A stretch of DNA of 34,866 nucleotides, taken from an uncultured Chloroflexales bacterium (GTDB taxonomy: Bacteria; Chloroflexota; Chloroflexia; Chloroflexales; Chloroflexaceae). Shown piece after piece: positions 32,907 to 34,866 of the stretch; the first letter of the stretch is position 1; every line of letters begins with the position of its first letter. The notes beneath the pieces are model-generated. The model had not been told where the DNA came from, made no database searches, and saw nothing but the letters and a program-made list of their open reading frames with translations. The position numbers and the translations under genes were made by a program. The stretch is taken from positions 1 to 34,866 of the forward strand of contig CALANA010000186.1 in NCBI GenBank assembly GCA_937925925.1, in the 5' to 3' direction.

Positions 32907-34493
32907 ATGGAAGCCTTGATTAATCTGGTCTATCTGGTGGCAGCCACGCTTTTTATTTTTGGTTTGAAGGGTCTAACCCACCCTCGTACTGCTGTGCGTG
33001 GCAACTTGATGAGCGCTTCCGGTATGTTGCTGGCGGTGCTGGTGACGCTGATCTCGCAGAGCATTTTAAGCTATACCTGGATCATGGCGGGTCTGGTAAT
33101 TGGTGCGGGCATTGGCGCCGCAATGGCGACACGCGTACAGATGACGGCGATGCCCCAGATGGTGGCGCTGTTGAATGGTTTTGGCGGCATTGCCTCGATC
33201 CTGGTGGCCGGGGCCGCGCTGAACGAGGCGAACTATCTGTTTTCATCACCACAGGCGGTTGCCGACAGCGTTCTCAACCGTGGTACGGCCATGGTGGTGC
33301 AGTTTGGAATCGCTACCGCTGCAACCGGGTTGATCGGTGCGGTGACGTTCTGGGGCAGTCTGGTGGCCTATGGCAAACTGGAGGGGATTAATGGCGACCA
33401 GATTCGGAAGCGATTTCCGGTTCTGGATCGGTTTAAGTTGCCGGCTCCACCGCCGCCACCCGTAGCCAGTGCCGAACAGACCGATTCAGTCGCTGCAACG
33501 GGTGAAACAACGGCTGTACAGCGTTCTACGCCCGCAGTGGCTCCATTGGTAACGCGGCTGAACCATGCGTTGACAACGCAGGTCTATGCCAAGGGTGTCT
33601 TGCTGGGTATCTGTGCGTTACTCGGTTTGTTACTGGTGATTAACCCGTCGAACATTGCGCTCTATTGGGCAATCGTAATCCTGGCCTCAATTCTGGGTTG
33701 GTATCTGGTGATGCCTATTGGTGGGGCCGATATGCCAGTGGTGATCGCGCTGCTCAACTCGTACTCCGGTCTGGCGGCTGCTGCCACGGGTTTTGTCCTT
33801 GGTAACAGCATTTTGATCATTACCGGTTCGCTTGTGGGTGCTTCCGGGTTAATTCTGACCACGATCATGTGTAAGGCCATGAACCGCTCACTAACCAACG
33901 TGCTGTTTGGGGTCTGGGTACCAGAGGGGGCCGCAGCCAGTGAAGATGAAGTCTATGGGGGCAAGATTAAGTCGTCTAGCCCGGAAGAATTGGCAATGAT
34001 GATGGACGGTGTGCGCCGGGTAGTGATTGTTCCAGGATATGGCATGGCCGTGGCGCAGGCCCAGCATGCCGTGCGTGACCTGGCGAATCTGCTCGAGTCG
34101 CGTGGTACCGAAGTCGAGTTTGCCATTCATCCCGTCGCTGGTCGAATGCCCGGTCATATGAATGTCTTGCTGGCCGAGGCCGATATTCCTTACGACAAGC
34201 TCAAAGAGATGGATGAGATTAACCCGACGTTTGAGCAGACGGATATTGCGATTGTGATCGGGGCCAATGATGTGACAAACCCGCTGGCCCGCACTGATCC
34301 GCAGAGTCCAATTGCCGGGATGCCCATCCTCGACGTTATTAATGCCAGAAGTGTTATCGTGGTTAAGCGTAGTCTCAGCCCGGGCTTTGCCGGGATTCCG
34401 AATCCACTATTTGCCGCCGATAACACGCTGATGTTTTTTGCCGATGCCAAGAAAGGTATGCTCGATCTCGTCAGTGCTATGAAGGAACAATAA
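32907..34493 (+). CDS. pntB: NAD(P) transhydrogenase subunit beta
   Basis: This 528-residue subunit has an N-terminal multi-span membrane domain and a C-terminal NADP(H)-binding domain III. The NADP fold shows PGYGMAVAQAQHAV, HPVAGRMPGHMNVLLAEA, IGANDVTNPLAR and NARSVIVVKRS. It is longer than the usual roughly 460 residues because of a Pro/Ala/Thr-rich insert (about 170-215, KLPAPPPPPVASAEQTDS) between membrane spans. AAGGAG at the end of pntAB serves as its ribosome site. It is followed by an intrinsic terminator. Confidence 0.96.
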   Translation: MEALINLVYLVAATLFIFGLKGLTHPRTAVRGNLMSASGMLLAVLVTLISQSILSYTWIMAGLVIGAGIGAAMATRVQMTAMPQMVALLNGFGGIASILVAGAALNEANYLFSSPQAVADSVLNRGTAMVVQFGIATAATGLIGAVTFWGSLVAYGKLEGINGDQIRKRFPVLDRFKLPAPPPPPVASAEQTDSVAATGETTAVQRSTPAVAPLVTRLNHALTTQVYAKGVLLGICALLGLLLVINPSNIALYWAIVILASILGWYLVMPIGGADMPVVIALLNSYSGLAAAATGFVLGNSILIITGSLVGASGLILTTIMCKAMNRSLTNVLFGVWVPEGAAASEDEVYGGKIKSSSPEELAMMMDGVRRVVIVPGYGMAVAQAQHAVRDLANLLESRGTEVEFAIHPVAGRMPGHMNVLLAEADIPYDKLKEMDEINPTFEQTDIAIVIGANDVTNPLARTDPQSPIAGMPILDVINARSVIVVKRSLSPGFAGIPNPLFAADNTLMFFADAKKGMLDLVSAMKEQ

Positions 34494-34574
34494 AGCCAGG
34501 TTGTCGGATCGTGCAGGCGATGGAACCTGACAGAACCGGTCTTCGCCAGGAATATGGAATATGGAATAGGGACT

Positions 34575-34613
34575 GTGAGGCGGGAGATATAGGCTCCTGC
34601 CTCACTTTCTTTT
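34575..34613 (+). terminator. Rho-independent terminator of the pnt operon
   Basis: GTGAGGCGGGAG pairs with CTCCTGCCTCAC (12 bp with one G-U pair) around a 7-nt loop. The stem is followed directly by TTTCTTTT. It lies 81 bp after the pntB stop. Confidence 0.85.
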
Positions 34614-34640
34614 CGGCACAGCATGATTTTCGCCTTCGAC

Positions 34641-34775
34641 AGAGCCGTACTTTGTCTCTTTTTTGGTTCTCATTGTCTCCGTAGGCGAAAATGAGAACCA
34701 AAAGAACATCTCTTCCACGCTGCTGAAAGCGAACAGGGCCTGGGATTCAAGCCACCGGGTACCTCCTGTCATATG
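34641..34775 (-). repeat. Inverted copy of the hairpin-plus-tail element
   Basis: Read on the minus strand it has CAGGAGGTACCCGGTGGCTT (34752-34771), then TTTCAGCAGCGTGGAAGAGA, and a perfect 14-bp stem (34661-34674 with 34690-34703). It closes with the box AGACAAAGTACGGCTCT (34641-34657). Each part matches the order in 30931-31110, but the stem sequence is different. I see nothing recognisable in 34776-34866. Confidence 0.7.
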
Positions 34776-34866
34776 ACACGAGTTATACCAATGTGACGTC
34801 GCCCTTCCGCATCCGTTGGTTCGTCGTACGCTTGCGCCTACGACCATAAGCCTTCCCCTGGACAGG

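Noticed and set aside
34190-34847. Minus-strand frames over the pntB end and downstream
   Set aside because: Shadows of pntB and of the hairpin element; the terminator at 34575-34613 fits the plus-strand operon instead.
1-34866. tRNA, rRNA or known riboswitches
   Set aside because: No cloverleaf or conserved RNA core could be recognised by eye on either strand; absence is not proven without a covariance search.

Overview
The window comes from a filamentous anoxygenic phototroph of the Chloroflexota, most likely the order Chloroflexales (Roseiflexus/Chloroflexus/Oscillochloris type). The basis is a long minus-strand block of bacteriochlorophyll genes (bchJ, bchE, bchN, bchB, bchL, bchM, bchH) that runs on into hemN, hemG/hemY and a PucC-family carrier, in moderately GC-rich DNA with very repeat-rich intergenic spaces. 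Genus is an inference and was not tested.

Layout. 1-1340 is the distal end of a CRISPR array (37-nt repeats, 35-39-nt spacers, no cas genes in view) whose last repeats are decayed and broken up by other repeat families. 1373-1555 is a small hairpin element. 1625-4441 (+) holds two M20-type metallopeptidases. 4442-4911 is a run of GGTGAC-type hairpins. 4912-9501 (-) holds an orphan phosphate-binding lipoprotein (pstS) and an arsenate operon, arsC - gapdh - arsJ, with a clear sigma70-type promoter overlapped by an ArsR-type operator. 9502-10349 is non-coding and GC-rich. 10350-11678 (+) encodes an AI-2E/PerM-family membrane protein. 12030-28567 (-) is the tetrapyrrole/bacteriochlorophyll block. 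28568-29685 is a long non-coding stretch with a possible leader promoter, a GC-rich repeat and a 41-bp perfect palindrome. 29686-30846 (+) encodes a membrane-anchored clan GH-A glycosidase. 31391-34493 (+) is the proton-translocating transhydrogenase operon pntAA-pntAB-pntB, ending in an intrinsic terminator.

How the genes fit together. HemN and HemG make protoporphyrin IX. BchH (with BchI/BchD, not in the window) inserts Mg, BchM methylates, BchE forms ring E anaerobically, BchNBL reduces ring D, BchJ assists a late step, and the PucC-like carrier probably delivers or handles pigment. A 103-residue protein of unknown function sits in the same strand run between hemG and the pucC-like gene. 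In the ars block, ArsC reduces arsenate. The GAPDH can instead form 1-arseno-3-phosphoglycerate, which ArsJ exports.

The most unusual features are in the non-coding DNA. Several unrelated repeat families (period-8 microsatellites, GGTGACNGTCACC hairpins, an ACGACTTTAGTCGT palindrome) touch or lie within a few bases of stop codons of at least eight genes. A second family of small elements keeps its flanks but swaps the sequence of a long self-complementary stem.
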